Of a stretch of DNA of 64,000 bases, positions 54,827 to 63,464 are shown piece by piece. A model generated the notes under the pieces. It was given only the letters and a program-made list of their open reading frames with translations. It made no database searches and was not told the DNA's origin. Within the stretch, counting starts at the first letter, position 1. Each line of letters opens with the position of its first letter. Where the stretch lies: the NCBI RefSeq assembly GCF_000009625.1, contig NC_002679.1, forward strand, positions 248,001-312,000, given 5' to 3'. Both the position numbers and the translations under genes were made by a program. The DNA comes from Mesorhizobium japonicum MAFF 303099 (GTDB taxonomy: Bacteria; Pseudomonadota; Alphaproteobacteria; Rhizobiales; Rhizobiaceae).

Positions 54827-55083
54827 TTTAGCGCAAATCCGGTCGGAAAAGTTCGGCGCTCGCGAAATTTCTCGCCTGTATATCCGGGCCACATGCCGAT
54901 GTCGGATAGACGCCCGCAGAACGCGCTGTCACGCGGATCATGCTTGCGCTAACCCCAGTTCGCGCGGCACGGGGCGCAGCCCGCTCGCGAAAATTCATGT
55001 CAGTTTCATAAATCCGTTGTGGCGATTTCGTAGATGAGGGAGGCGGCTTTGCTTTGCGGCCGCCCCTCGAAAAGGATGGAACA

Positions 55084-55194
55084 ATGTCCAAGATCACCGG
55101 CAGGAGCGCGCCGCCCGTCGTTGCGAAGCTGTTGACAGCGCTGCCGATGCTGATGCTCCCGTTCATGTCATGTTCGGGCTCACGAGGTGGTTGA
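55084..55194 (+). CDS. Small lipoprotein-like peptide (36 residues)
   Basis: ATG 55084 is preceded by AAAAGGATGG. MSKITGRSAPPVVAKLLTAL is followed by PMLMLPFMSCSGSRGG. The basic N terminus, hydrophobic core and FMSC resemble a lipoprotein signal with a slightly atypical lipobox, leaving only about seven residues after the cysteine. Similar to entericidin-like micro-lipoproteins in size; identity not established. Confidence 0.45.
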   Translation: MSKITGRSAPPVVAKLLTALPMLMLPFMSCSGSRGG

Positions 55195-55287
55195 CGGGCG
55201 ACGCTTCCCTACGAGCCAGGAGAACAGGCATGTCCAAGACAGATGTTCAGCCGTCCTCGGTTGAGGGCATCAAGCGTGCTGACCGAC

Positions 55288-55575
55288 ATGCGAGCGCGCG
55301 CGGGCGTTTACAAGCGCGTTGATGCCGTCCGAAGCGAGCTTGATGACTGGGTTCAATGCGAACACGATCGCCAGGCTATGTCCGATGCGGTGTTTTTCGA
55401 CCTCTACTACGGAGAGAATTCCGCCGGAGGAACGTCAAAAGCTGGCGAACAACACATCGAGGACCTCCGCCTCGCACAATCCATGCTGATGCAACACTAT
55501 CCGGATTGTGCGCCGTTGAGGGACCTCATAGGGAAAATCGATCTTGCTGTCCGATCGCTCGAGAAGTTGCGGTGA
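55288..55575 (+). CDS. Small hypothetical protein, possibly frameshifted at the start
   Basis: MRARAGVYKRVDAVRSELDD then AVFFDLYYGENSAGGTSKAG and LRDLIGKIDLAVRSLEKLR, 95 residues, helical. A well-placed ATG at 55230 (MSKTDVQPSSVEGIKRA) opens another frame that stops at 55322. The two may be halves of one gene with a small deletion near 55275. No family recognised. Confidence 0.5.
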   Translation: MRARAGVYKRVDAVRSELDDWVQCEHDRQAMSDAVFFDLYYGENSAGGTSKAGEQHIEDLRLAQSMLMQHYPDCAPLRDLIGKIDLAVRSLEKLR

Positions 55576-55611
55576 CGATGGTCGGTCGCCTCCGGCTCAG
55601 GCACAGGCCCT

Positions 55612-56313
55612 CTATTCGTCGGCGTCGGCACCACTCTCGCCAGGGCCCAAAAACCCCGGCATGATGTCGCCCGCGAGCAGCTTTTCCTTCGACAGCAGCC
55701 CCGCATCCTCGAGCGCCTCGAAGTCGGGGAGATCGCGCAAGGTTTCAAGCCCGAATTCCAGCAGGAACGCCTTTGTCGTGACATAGGTATAGGGGGCGCC
55801 CGGCGTCGGGCTGCGCGGGCCGGAGGCGATCAGGCCGAAGGAGCGCAAATTGCCGATCAGGTCGCGGCTGATCTCCTTGCCGAAGAAGGACGACAGTTCG
55901 GCGCGCGTGATCGGCTGGAAGAAGGCGATGCACATCAAAACCAGCACTTCGGATTGCGTGAGGTCGACGGCGCGTTCGCTGGAGCCGACGGCCATACGGA
56001 TGGCGTCGGCATAGGCCGGGCGGGTCAGGTGCCGAAAACCGCCGGCGACCGCGACCAGATCGTAGGGCCGGCCGCGCAGTTCCTCGCGGATGTCGTCGAT
56101 CAGCAGGTCGATGCTGCAGGTCTTGCCGACGATGCGGGTAAGCACCTCGCGGCTGATCGGTTCGCCGGCGGCGAAGATGGTTGCTTCGACGCGGTTCATC
56201 CATTCGCGCCAACGCACCTCCGGCGGCAGGTGATCCAATTCGCGATCGAACAGGTGGTCATCTGATCGCTCCTTCGCCCTTCTCCCGCGCGCCTGCTCCA
56301 CCATCGGTCTCAC
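55612..56313 (-). CDS. ScpB-like segregation/condensation protein
   Basis: 233 residues. Two winged-helix units typical of ScpB: WMNRVEATIFAAGEPISREV, and the core SEVLVLMCIAFFQPITRAEL then FGKEISRDLIGNLRSFGLIA and TPGAPYTYVTTKAFLLEFGL. ScpB normally partners ScpA and SMC in chromosome condensation. No scpA or smc is in the window, so this plasmid copy would act with chromosomal partners or on its own. The start overlaps the stop of the DUF1403 gene. Confidence 0.85.
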   Translation of the reverse strand: MRPMVEQARGRRAKERSDDHLFDRELDHLPPEVRWREWMNRVEATIFAAGEPISREVLTRIVGKTCSIDLLIDDIREELRGRPYDLVAVAGGFRHLTRPAYADAIRMAVGSSERAVDLTQSEVLVLMCIAFFQPITRAELSSFFGKEISRDLIGNLRSFGLIASGPRSPTPGAPYTYVTTKAFLLEFGLETLRDLPDFEALEDAGLLSKEKLLAGDIMPGFLGPGESGADADE

Positions 56314-57330
56314 AGCCCGTAGATGCGGAAGGTCGGGCGGCCGGACAGCTCACGCACGGCGCCGAGTTCGACCAGCCGGTCGAACAGGCGGCGCATACCG
56401 CGGTCGCTCATGCCGGCAATCTTTTCCGAGGCGACGACCGCATCGTCAGAAAGCAGCTTTTCGACGACGGCATCCGATCCTTTCGCCCGCAGTTTTGGGG
56501 CGACAGCCAGCAGGCCGTCGCCGCGGCGGCCGAGCTCGGCCGCAAGATCCATCGCCTGCAGCGCCGCCTGCGCATAAGCCGCCAAAATGCGTTGCCGGGA
56601 CGCCTGCCCCGATTGCCGTTCGGCATTGTGGTGACCGACGACCGCCCGCCACCGGGTGCAAGCCAGACAGGGGCACCGCATGCGCCCAGCCCAGCCGGCC
56701 GGCCAGAACAGCGTCGGCAAGCCATGGTCCAAGCTCACGCGCGGCGCGACTGTCATGACGCTCGAGCAGGGCGATGGCGTCGACCGCGCCACCGACTGCA
56801 TTACCGACCGCGCCAGCCATAGCCTGGATTTCGTCGCCGATTTGGCCGGCTGCCGCCTTGTCAAGCGCGCTCCCCAGATCCGCGGCGACATCGACCAACA
56901 CCGCCTCGCTGACCAACGTCGCGACCGGACGCGATGCCAGTGTTCGCCAGGCAAGCAGCATACGGCCGGCCGGTCCAACGTCGTCGCCGGGACGGGTGAG
57001 CAGCAGCGCGTCGCGCAGCGCCGCTTCGTCCTCGACCCGGCCGGCGCGTTTCGCCGTTGCCGCTGCCGCCGCCAGTGCCAGGCGCTGCCGCCAGACGCCG
57101 GCCCATCGCTCCTGCCGGCGCACCACCGCGTCGAGGGCGGTCAGCGCCGCGGCCGCGGCAAACGCAGCGTCTTCAACCGAGTCCGGACCGGCCGCCGCGG
57201 CGCGCAGCCAGGTCGGCACGGGAGTGGCCAGCGCAGCCAGGGCTGCACCGACGGCCACAGGTGCATGGCGAAGCAGTTTCGGGCGCAGAATCATCGTCGA
57301 CAGGATGACCCATCGCGGCGCTTCTGGCAA
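56310..57330 (-). pseudogene. DUF1403 family protein, frameshifted
   Basis: The N-terminal two thirds (TPVPTWLRAAAAGPDSVEDA, QERWAGVWRQRLALAAAAAT, EDEAALRDALLLTRPGDDVG) are DUF1403. Somewhere between 56585 and 56670 the frame changes, and the C-terminal part continues in another frame: RQRILAAYAQAALQAMDLAA, KGSDAVVEKLLSDDAVVASE, RRLFDRLVELGAVRELSGRP to the stop at 56310. DUF1403 genes are commonly paired with this type of scpB on rhizobial replicons. One small indel separates it from function. The exact start is uncertain. Confidence 0.75.
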
Positions 57331-57623
57331 CGAAAATGGCCGAAAGCCGCCGCACCCTGTCGACAGTTTAAAACGAACGATAAGCCTTAACTTTCGTTTT
57401 ACTCCTTATAGAGGAGATGGCCTCTCTCGTCGATCAAAACCCCGAAATGGCTTTGGCACCGTCTGCGCTCGACGAGCGCTATGTGCAAAAGCAGCTTGGT
57501 CACGCTTCCGCCGTCGCGACGTCAATCTCACCAAAGCCAGCGGACTCTAACCCCTACGAACCCGCGCGGCGCGAGCCTCGATTCTTCCTTGCACAATCGG
57601 AATTGCACTCCATAATTGCAAGG

Positions 57624-58790
57624 ATGATTGAGCGCCGCATCACGACCGAACTCACCGAGTTGCTGGACAGCATGCCCGCCGTGGCGCTGCTCGGACCGCG
57701 TCAGGTTGGTAAGACCACTCTCGCGCTGGAAATAGCCGAACGGCGTCCTTCGATCTATCTCGACCTCGAATCCGACGCCGACCGCGCCCGACTTGCCGAG
57801 CCGGAACTTTATCTGGCCGATCATGAGGACAAGCTGGTCATCCTGGATGAGGTACACCGGCTACCTAACCTGTTCCAGAACCTGCGCGGGCTGATCGACC
57901 GCGGTCGGCGCAGCGGCCGCAAAGCTGGCCGCTTCCTGCTGTTGGGATCGGCGTCGATCGATCTTCTGAAGCAGTCAGGCGAAACCCTTGCCGGCCGCAT
58001 CGCCTATCTCGAAATGCATCCGATCGACGGTCTCGAGGTTGGCGCCGGCGATCTTGGTCCGCTATGGGTGCGCGGCGGCTTCCCCGACAGCTTTCTGGCC
58101 GCCAGCGACCGCGCCAGCCAGCGGTGGCGGTTGGATTTCATCCGCACCTATCTGGAGCGCGATATCCCCCTCCTCGGTCCGCGCATCCCGGCCGAGACGC
58201 TGCGCCGCTTCTGGACCATGCTGGCGCACCACCAGGCCGGCCTGCTCAACGCCGCCGAGTTCGCCCGCGCGCTCGGCGTCGACGGCAAGACTGTCGCGTC
58301 TTATCTCGACCTGCTTGTCGATCTACTGCTGGTTCGCCGGCTGGAACCTTGGCACGCCAACGTCGGCAAGCGCTTGGTCAAATCACCGCGCGTCTATGTC
58401 CGCGACAGCGGCATCACCCATACGCTGCTTGGTCTCGCCACGCAGGAAGACGTGCTTGGACATCCGGTGGCCGGCGCCTCCTGGGAAGGCTTTGTCATCG
58501 AAACCCTCACTGCCGCCGCCCCCGCCGGCACGCTGAGCCATTTCTACCGAACCGCCGCGGGCGCGGAGATCGACCTGCTGCTTACATTGCCGGGCCAGCG
58601 CCTCTGGGCCATCGAAGTCAAGCGTAGCCTGACGCCGAAGGTGGAAAAAGGTTTCCATCAGGCCTGCGAGGACCTTGCTCCGGAGCGGCGCATCGTCGTC
58701 TTTCCGGGAGCGGAGCGTTTTCCGCTCAAGCATGGCATCGAAGCGATGCCCCTGCGGGACTTAGGCCGGGCGCTGCTTGGCGAAGCATAA
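57624..58790 (+). CDS. ATP-binding protein with DUF4143 domain
   Basis: 388 residues from ATG 57624 (AAGGATG context). AAA domain: PAVALLGPRQVGKTTLALEI (Walker A), LVILDEVHRLPNLFQNLR (Walker B), FLLLGSASIDLLKQSGETLA. The C-terminal DUF4143 domain follows: WRLDFIRTYLERDIPLLGPR, YLDLLVDLLLVRRLEPWHAN, and the nuclease-like end AEIDLLLTLPGQRLWAIEVK. The class is abundant; proposed roles include toxin-like or defence-linked functions but none is proven. A frame extension to 57417 seems spurious. Confidence 0.88.
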   Translation: MIERRITTELTELLDSMPAVALLGPRQVGKTTLALEIAERRPSIYLDLESDADRARLAEPELYLADHEDKLVILDEVHRLPNLFQNLRGLIDRGRRSGRKAGRFLLLGSASIDLLKQSGETLAGRIAYLEMHPIDGLEVGAGDLGPLWVRGGFPDSFLAASDRASQRWRLDFIRTYLERDIPLLGPRIPAETLRRFWTMLAHHQAGLLNAAEFARALGVDGKTVASYLDLLVDLLLVRRLEPWHANVGKRLVKSPRVYVRDSGITHTLLGLATQEDVLGHPVAGASWEGFVIETLTAAAPAGTLSHFYRTAAGAEIDLLLTLPGQRLWAIEVKRSLTPKVEKGFHQACEDLAPERRIVVFPGAERFPLKHGIEAMPLRDLGRALLGEA

Positions 58791-59039
58791 TGCAAAAGCC
58801 GGCGAGCGGCGCGGGTTCCTTGCCTGACCAGATTGGGCAGAGGGCTGAGAGCTCTTAGGGCCATAACTCCCACGGCTGCGGCACTCCCGATCGTCCGTGA
58901 CCTCAACGGTCGTTCGTACGTCTGAGTTCGTTTCAGCGAGTGCGCCACCTGCAACTGGAAACGATGGCGGGCGTTGCTGTGACAACAGGATATAAGGCTG
59001 AGTGGCAGCAAGCATGGTTGAGGAAAGCACCGTCCGTCA

Positions 59040-59672
59040 TGAAGCCAATGACCGAAGAGCACCTCGCGGTTCTACGCAGGCACATGGTCGAGATGATTGC
59101 AATCCATACCGACCTTGCAAGCGAAGAACTTGGCAAGGCGGCGCTCGATGAGCGGGCGATGGCAGCGATGCGGCGGGTGCCGCGGCATCGCTTCGTGCCA
59201 GCATCGGTTGTGCCTTACGCCTACCAGGACATGCCGCTGTGGATCGGCTTTGACAAAACCGTCTCGCAGCCCTTCATCGTTGCTCTCATGACCGATCTCC
59301 TTGCACCGCAACCGCACGAGGCGGTACTCGAGATCGGCACCGGCCTGGGCTACCAAACCGCAGTTCTCGCGAAGCTCGCCGGGCAAGTCTGTAGCGTCGA
59401 AATCGTCGAGGAATTCGCAAGCAGTGCAGAGGCTCTCCTGCAGGGGGCTCGATTTATCCAATGTCGGCATTGGTGTCTGGGACGGGTCTCGCGGCTGGCC
59501 CGAGCACGCCCCATTCGACAAGATCCTGGTCACGGCGGCGGCTGAGCAGACGCCGCCGGCTTTAGTGAAGCAACTCAAACCGGGGGGACGGCTGGTCCTG
59601 CCGTTGGGATCTGAAGAAGCACAGTTTCTGACTGTCATCAACAAGCCGCGACGGCGGCCATCGTCACATTAG
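59040..59672 (+). pseudogene. pcm: Protein-L-isoaspartate O-methyltransferase, frameshifted and truncated
   Basis: MKPMTEEHLAVLRRHMVEMI, then RVPRHRFVPASVVPYAYQDM, the PIMT hallmark DKTVSQPFIVALMTDLLAPQ and SAM motif VLEIGTGLGYQTAVLAKLAG. After VEIVEEFASSAEALL (about 59440) the frame shifts to LDLSNVGIGVWDGSRGWPEH, FDKILVTAAAEQTPPALVKQ and LKPGGRLVLPLG. The C terminus after TVINK is also altered by a second shift. The enzyme repairs isoaspartyl damage in proteins; this copy is very probably inactive. Confidence 0.82.
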
Positions 59673-59676
59673 CCGG

Positions 59677-60882
59677 TTACCCGGCCATCCTGGTAGGTGA
59701 CCCATTAGCTTTCAAAGCAGCCATGAGCATCGGTCCGACCGAAAACTCCCCTGCCCTCGCCTTCTCGGTCAGCACCCGCAAATAGCCGCCGGCCGAGTTG
59801 ATGTGCTGCGCCCTTTGCAGGATGCAGGCAATCACGATCGCCGCGATCTCCTGGCCCATCACATGGCAAGCCTCCTCATACGCTGACGGCGAAACGCCCA
59901 GATATCCCCGCACCTGGGCAGCCGTTATCATGAGATCGCGCCAATTGCCGATCCCGTCGACGGCATAATCCGCAATTTCGGGGCAGGCCTTCAGCACCAT
60001 CCCCAGCGGGTATGTTTTCGGCGCCTCTGCGGTCCTCGTCCTTGGCTCGGCCGTCGCCCCGCTTTTCTCTAAAGCAGGTTCAAATTCAAAAATAGAGTCG
60101 GTATTTGAATCAGATTGCTGCCGCTCGTTTTGAGAGTCATTGCCGCTCGGATGCGTGGATTTCATATGGATTTCCAGCAGCTTATCCACCTCATCACGCA
60201 GCGCGGCCAGATCGGCCACGATCGGTTCGAGCTCGGCAATGCATGCTCGGCGCGGAATTGCCTCCACAACGGCGCGGAAACGCCTCCACAGGCCTCCCCA
60301 GTCGCCCGGCACGTCTTCCTCAACGGCCGCCTCGACCAACTTCTGGATATCCCGGCGGTGTAGCGTGATGCGTTCCCTCATAAGCCTGAGCGCCCTGTTG
60401 TCGGCGCGAACACGCTCGGCCGCCGCCTCGAACTCGTGAGCACGGGCCAGCAGCGGCGCCAGGGAAAAGCCAAATGCTTCCTCGATCTCCCCACCCCTGC
60501 CCTTCCGTGCATAACGCTTGCCGTTCGGGCTGTCCCGACGGATGACTAGACCGCAATCCACCAGTTCCGCCAGGTTCCTCCGCAAGGTGGAATCCGGCAT
60601 GCCGTGCGCCCTGAGGGACAGCTGTGCGTTCGAGGGGAAGACGATGAGGCCGTTTTCCTCACTCAGCTCGCTGTCAGGATAGAATGACAGCAACGCATTC
60701 AGGACGGCCAGGGCGCGATCGCCGATGCCGACGATGCTCTTGCCCTCGCAGAGGTTGCGATAGATCTGCCACTTGTCGATGACCTTGCCCTTGGGGATCT
60801 CCCGTGACTCGTTTTGCGCTGCCAGCATGGCAAGCGACATCGGCCGCCGCCCAAAGGGCGTCGTTGCAATACCCGTCTCCAT
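59677..60882 (-). CDS. repC: Plasmid replication initiator RepC
   Basis: 401 residues. RepC family: TTPFGRRPMSLAMLAAQNES, KWQIYRNLCEGKSIVGIGDR, HTH region LSLRAHGMPDSTLRRNLAEL, and C-terminal QRAQHINSAGGYLRVLTEKA. RepC initiates replication; in related plasmids the origin lies within repC itself. Located 154 bases downstream of repB, with the antisense RNA gene in between. Intact. Confidence 0.97.
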   Translation of the reverse strand: METGIATTPFGRRPMSLAMLAAQNESREIPKGKVIDKWQIYRNLCEGKSIVGIGDRALAVLNALLSFYPDSELSEENGLIVFPSNAQLSLRAHGMPDSTLRRNLAELVDCGLVIRRDSPNGKRYARKGRGGEIEEAFGFSLAPLLARAHEFEAAAERVRADNRALRLMRERITLHRRDIQKLVEAAVEEDVPGDWGGLWRRFRAVVEAIPRRACIAELEPIVADLAALRDEVDKLLEIHMKSTHPSGNDSQNERQQSDSNTDSIFEFEPALEKSGATAEPRTRTAEAPKTYPLGMVLKACPEIADYAVDGIGNWRDLMITAAQVRGYLGVSPSAYEEACHVMGQEIAAIVIACILQRAQHINSAGGYLRVLTEKARAGEFSVGPMLMAALKANGSPTRMAG

Positions 60883-60940
60883 TTTCTTTCACCCTCGATT
60901 AGGCAAAAGAAATCTGCTCGCCGAATCGACGCCTAGACTC

Positions 60941-61027
60941 TTGACAGTGATTCGTGGAAATGCGATTCTCAGTTTGCGACAACATGAGAGAGGCTTCCAC
61001 GACTAAGGTCGTTTGGGGGCCTTTTTC
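60941..61027 (+). ncRNA. repABC countertranscribed RNA (incompatibility RNA) with promoter
   Basis: In the repB-repC spacer, on the strand opposite to repABC: TTGACA (60941-60946), 17 bases, GATTCT (60964-60969), predicted start about 60976. The transcript of about 50 bases ends with the stem ACGAC-TAAG-GTCGT inside a larger hairpin and a T-rich run (CTTTTTCTTTT). Position, polarity, size and terminator match the small antisense RNAs that repress repC and cause incompatibility in repABC plasmids. Confidence 0.8.
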
Positions 61028-61036
61028 TTTTGCGGT

Positions 61037-62035
61037 TCACTCCTGCTTCGATTTCCTGTTTGCCTGCCAGTCGGCATAGAGATCATCCAGCCGTTTTGTC
61101 AGATATGCGCCGAAGCCTTCATCGGCTTCGGCAGTCTTGAGAGAGAGCGTATAGGCCCTCCCGGTGTCCTTGATCTTTGCCGCAACCTTGCCACCGTTCG
61201 GTTTCCACTCGCTGATGGTCTGCTCTCGCGGCGGCTTCTTCGAAACCTCAGCCAAAACCATCATGAAGCGTTCGTCCGAGCCTAAGGCCTCGAATTCAGG
61301 CCTGTGGATGGCATTTCTAGCGACTTCCATCGCTTTGGGATCAGTGATCTTTTCGGCAATATCCATCCACCTGCGACGGCCCATAGAGGGTGCGGCACCG
61401 ATAGCTTTGACTAGGCTGCCTGGAATGCCCTTGGCGACGGACAACAATTTCGACAGTTCCGTCTTCTCAGTGCTTAACGCCTGCATGATCAGATCGCGGC
61501 CGAAGCCGTGTGTCTCGAGGCTTAAGGCAAAGACCGCTCTCTCGATGTAAGAGAGATCCTTTCTCGCAGTGTTTTCGATGCCTTGTGCGACGACGAGTTC
61601 ATTGTCCGATAATCGCCTGACAACCGCCCTTACCTTCCGCCCGAGGAGCCGGACAGCACGAAGCCTCCTATGGCCATAGGCAACCTGATATCGTCCTTCG
61701 AGATCGGGGTGCTGCCTGACGAGGATGGGCACTTCCTGGCCGTTTTCCTCGATCGACCTCACAATATCGTCCGTAGCGGGTACCTCGCCGTCGAGGCGAT
61801 CACGCACGAATGAGCCGTCAATGAGTTCGGGATCGAGTTCGACAACCCTCTCGCCGGACTTCAAGGCTTCCCGAAGTTCTCTGGCTTCCTGGTCCATGCG
61901 GTCGAGGGCAAGTCCCATCGTCCTTACGGGACCCGCCAGAACACGACCGCCATCCGCCTCTTTGGAAAAGTTGGCCGCGGCCAACTCTCGGGTCGTATCG
62001 GCAAATATTCCGTTCAGAACGTCTCGCCTGCTCAT
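61037..62035 (-). CDS. repB: Plasmid partition protein RepB (ParB family)
   Basis: 332 residues from MSRRDVLNGIFADTTRELAA. The ParB core shows VPILVRQHPDLEGRYQVAYG HRR and RRLSDNELVVAQGIENTARK; the HTH is near DLIMQALSTEKTELSKLLSV. C-terminal RepB domain ends QANRKSKQE. The ATG at 62035 overlaps repA's stop by four bases. It binds the GTTGGCC palindromes. One such parS lies within its own coding sequence, where it encodes RELAAANF. Confidence 0.97.
   Translation of the reverse strand: MSRRDVLNGIFADTTRELAAANFSKEADGGRVLAGPVRTMGLALDRMDQEARELREALKSGERVVELDPELIDGSFVRDRLDGEVPATDDIVRSIEENGQEVPILVRQHPDLEGRYQVAYGHRRLRAVRLLGRKVRAVVRRLSDNELVVAQGIENTARKDLSYIERAVFALSLETHGFGRDLIMQALSTEKTELSKLLSVAKGIPGSLVKAIGAAPSMGRRRWMDIAEKITDPKAMEVARNAIHRPEFEALGSDERFMMVLAEVSKKPPREQTISEWKPNGGKVAAKIKDTGRAYTLSLKTAEADEGFGAYLTKRLDDLYADWQANRKSKQE
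61970..61985. other. parS site 1 (inside repB)
   Basis: The 16-bp palindrome GTTGGCCGCGGCCAAC. It fits the RepB parS consensus GTTNNCNGCNNNNAAC. It lies in the 5' part of repB. Confidence 0.92.
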
Positions 62036-63246
62036 GACCGCTCCCATGCCTTTTCGATGCCGCCGAGGATTTCCCCGTTGACTGCATCCAGGGATTCGAT
62101 CGCCCTATCGAATGTCGAGCGGCGGACTTGTCCTCGTTCGATTTCATAGAGTGTCTGTTTCGTAAGCCCGGCATCGGCGATCGCCGTCGATTTCAGCACT
62201 GTCGCCGCCAAAACCTCGTCCCCGAAAAGACTTCTCAGCAAGGCAACGATCTGTGCCTGGGGACCGTCGTGCGGCTCATGGCGCGTTATGACATACCGGA
62301 TGAAATCGTGGTTCAGATCGCCGCCTGCTTTCCGGACGACCGACAGAAGGTCGGAAGTCATCAGCAGAAACTGCGACATTGACGCCACGTCGACCATCTG
62401 AGGATGGACGGTGATCAGAAGCGATGTCGCTGCGCAAACCGCACCAAGCGTCAGGTATCCGAGCTGCGGCGGGCAGTCGACCACCACAACGTCATAATTG
62501 GCTTCGACTTCGGCCAAGGCCATGCCGACGCGCCGAAAGAAGATTTCGCTGTTGCTTGCTTTCCGCTGCTCCATCAGTGCAGTCGGGGTTTCGTGCTCGA
62601 ACTCCATCAGTTCCAAGTTCCCGGGAACGAGGTCGAGGCCAGCGAAGTACGTTTTTCTGATTATTTCCTTCAGCGGCCGCCGTTTCTCGTCGTAACGGAT
62701 CGCACCATAGAGCGTATCGCCTTCCGCTAGATCGAACTCCGGCTGAACACCGAGCATCGACGACAACGAAGCCTGGGGGTCGAGATCAACCGCGAGAACA
62801 CGATATCCCTGCAAGGCAAGATACTGTGCGAGGTAGATGGATGTCGTTGTCTTTGCACTGCCGCCCTTGAAGTTGGCAACGGCAATCGTCTGGAGCTTTT
62901 CGCCTCTCTGCCGCCACGGAAGGTACGTGAGTGCATCCTTCGGCTTGATAGAAGCCATGTACTGCCGCAAATCATGAATTTGGGCGAGCGAGTACGAACG
63001 TCGTCCCGTCTGGGATACCTCGGGCAAAGGGCCTTTGCCATCTATTGAAAGCTGCCGTAGGTAGCCGTCCGATACCCCGACGAGCTGAGCGGCCTCGCCG
63101 GAGGTGAACGTCTTCAACATCTTCTGGGAGGACGGCGGAAACAGGCGCTCTCGCAGTAACTGCAGCTGCATAGACAGCTGGCGCGCATGATGAGCAATCC
63201 GCGCGTCGGAAGAAATGGCCGTCGATACGTTTTGAGTCTGCAACAT
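62032..63246 (-). CDS. repA: Plasmid partition ATPase RepA (ParA family)
   Basis: 404 residues. N-terminal MerR-like DNA-binding part (FTSGEAAQLVGVSDGYLRQL) for autorepression, then the ParA ATPase: VANFKGGSAKTTTSIYLAQY (Walker A), VLAVDLDPQASLSSMLGVQP, DVVVVDCPPQLGYLTLGAVC. First gene of repABC. Promoter and two parS sites lie upstream at 63.3-63.5 kb. No defect. Confidence 0.97.
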   Translation of the reverse strand: MLQTQNVSTAISSDARIAHHARQLSMQLQLLRERLFPPSSQKMLKTFTSGEAAQLVGVSDGYLRQLSIDGKGPLPEVSQTGRRSYSLAQIHDLRQYMASIKPKDALTYLPWRQRGEKLQTIAVANFKGGSAKTTTSIYLAQYLALQGYRVLAVDLDPQASLSSMLGVQPEFDLAEGDTLYGAIRYDEKRRPLKEIIRKTYFAGLDLVPGNLELMEFEHETPTALMEQRKASNSEIFFRRVGMALAEVEANYDVVVVDCPPQLGYLTLGAVCAATSLLITVHPQMVDVASMSQFLLMTSDLLSVVRKAGGDLNHDFIRYVITRHEPHDGPQAQIVALLRSLFGDEVLAATVLKSTAIADAGLTKQTLYEIERGQVRRSTFDRAIESLDAVNGEILGGIEKAWERS

Positions 63247-63372
63247 CGATTTCCCCTTTCGATGCGCTTTTTAGCGGCGAATTGCTAAAAAACCGTATCG
63301 AACATGGCACGATTCGGTAACCATGCCAAGAACCCTTATGATTCAACGGTTTCCGGTGGTCGGCCGTCAAAA

Positions 63373-63388
63373 GTTGGCCGCGGCCAAC
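63373..63388. other. parS site 2 (upstream of repA)
   Basis: GTTGGCCGCGGCCAAC, identical to the copy in repB, 127 bases before the repA start codon. Confidence 0.92.
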
Positions 63389-63448
63389 TCTTCTTTCGTG
63401 CGAATCGCACCGGTGCCAATAGTGCCTCTGTCGCGGTCAACCTGCAAA

Positions 63449-63464
63449 GTTGGCCGCGGCCAAC
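63449..63464. other. parS site 3 (upstream of repA)
   Basis: Third identical copy of GTTGGCCGCGGCCAAC, 76 bases from copy 2 (start to start). Multiple identical palindromes near repA are usual in this plasmid family. Confidence 0.92.

Noticed and set aside
57417..57623. N-terminal extension of the DUF4143 ATPase
   Set aside because: The segment contains YVQKQLGHASAVATS, which resembles a recombinase end, but nothing else supports it. The ATPase domain starts normally at 57624, so the extension is more likely remnant or chance sequence.
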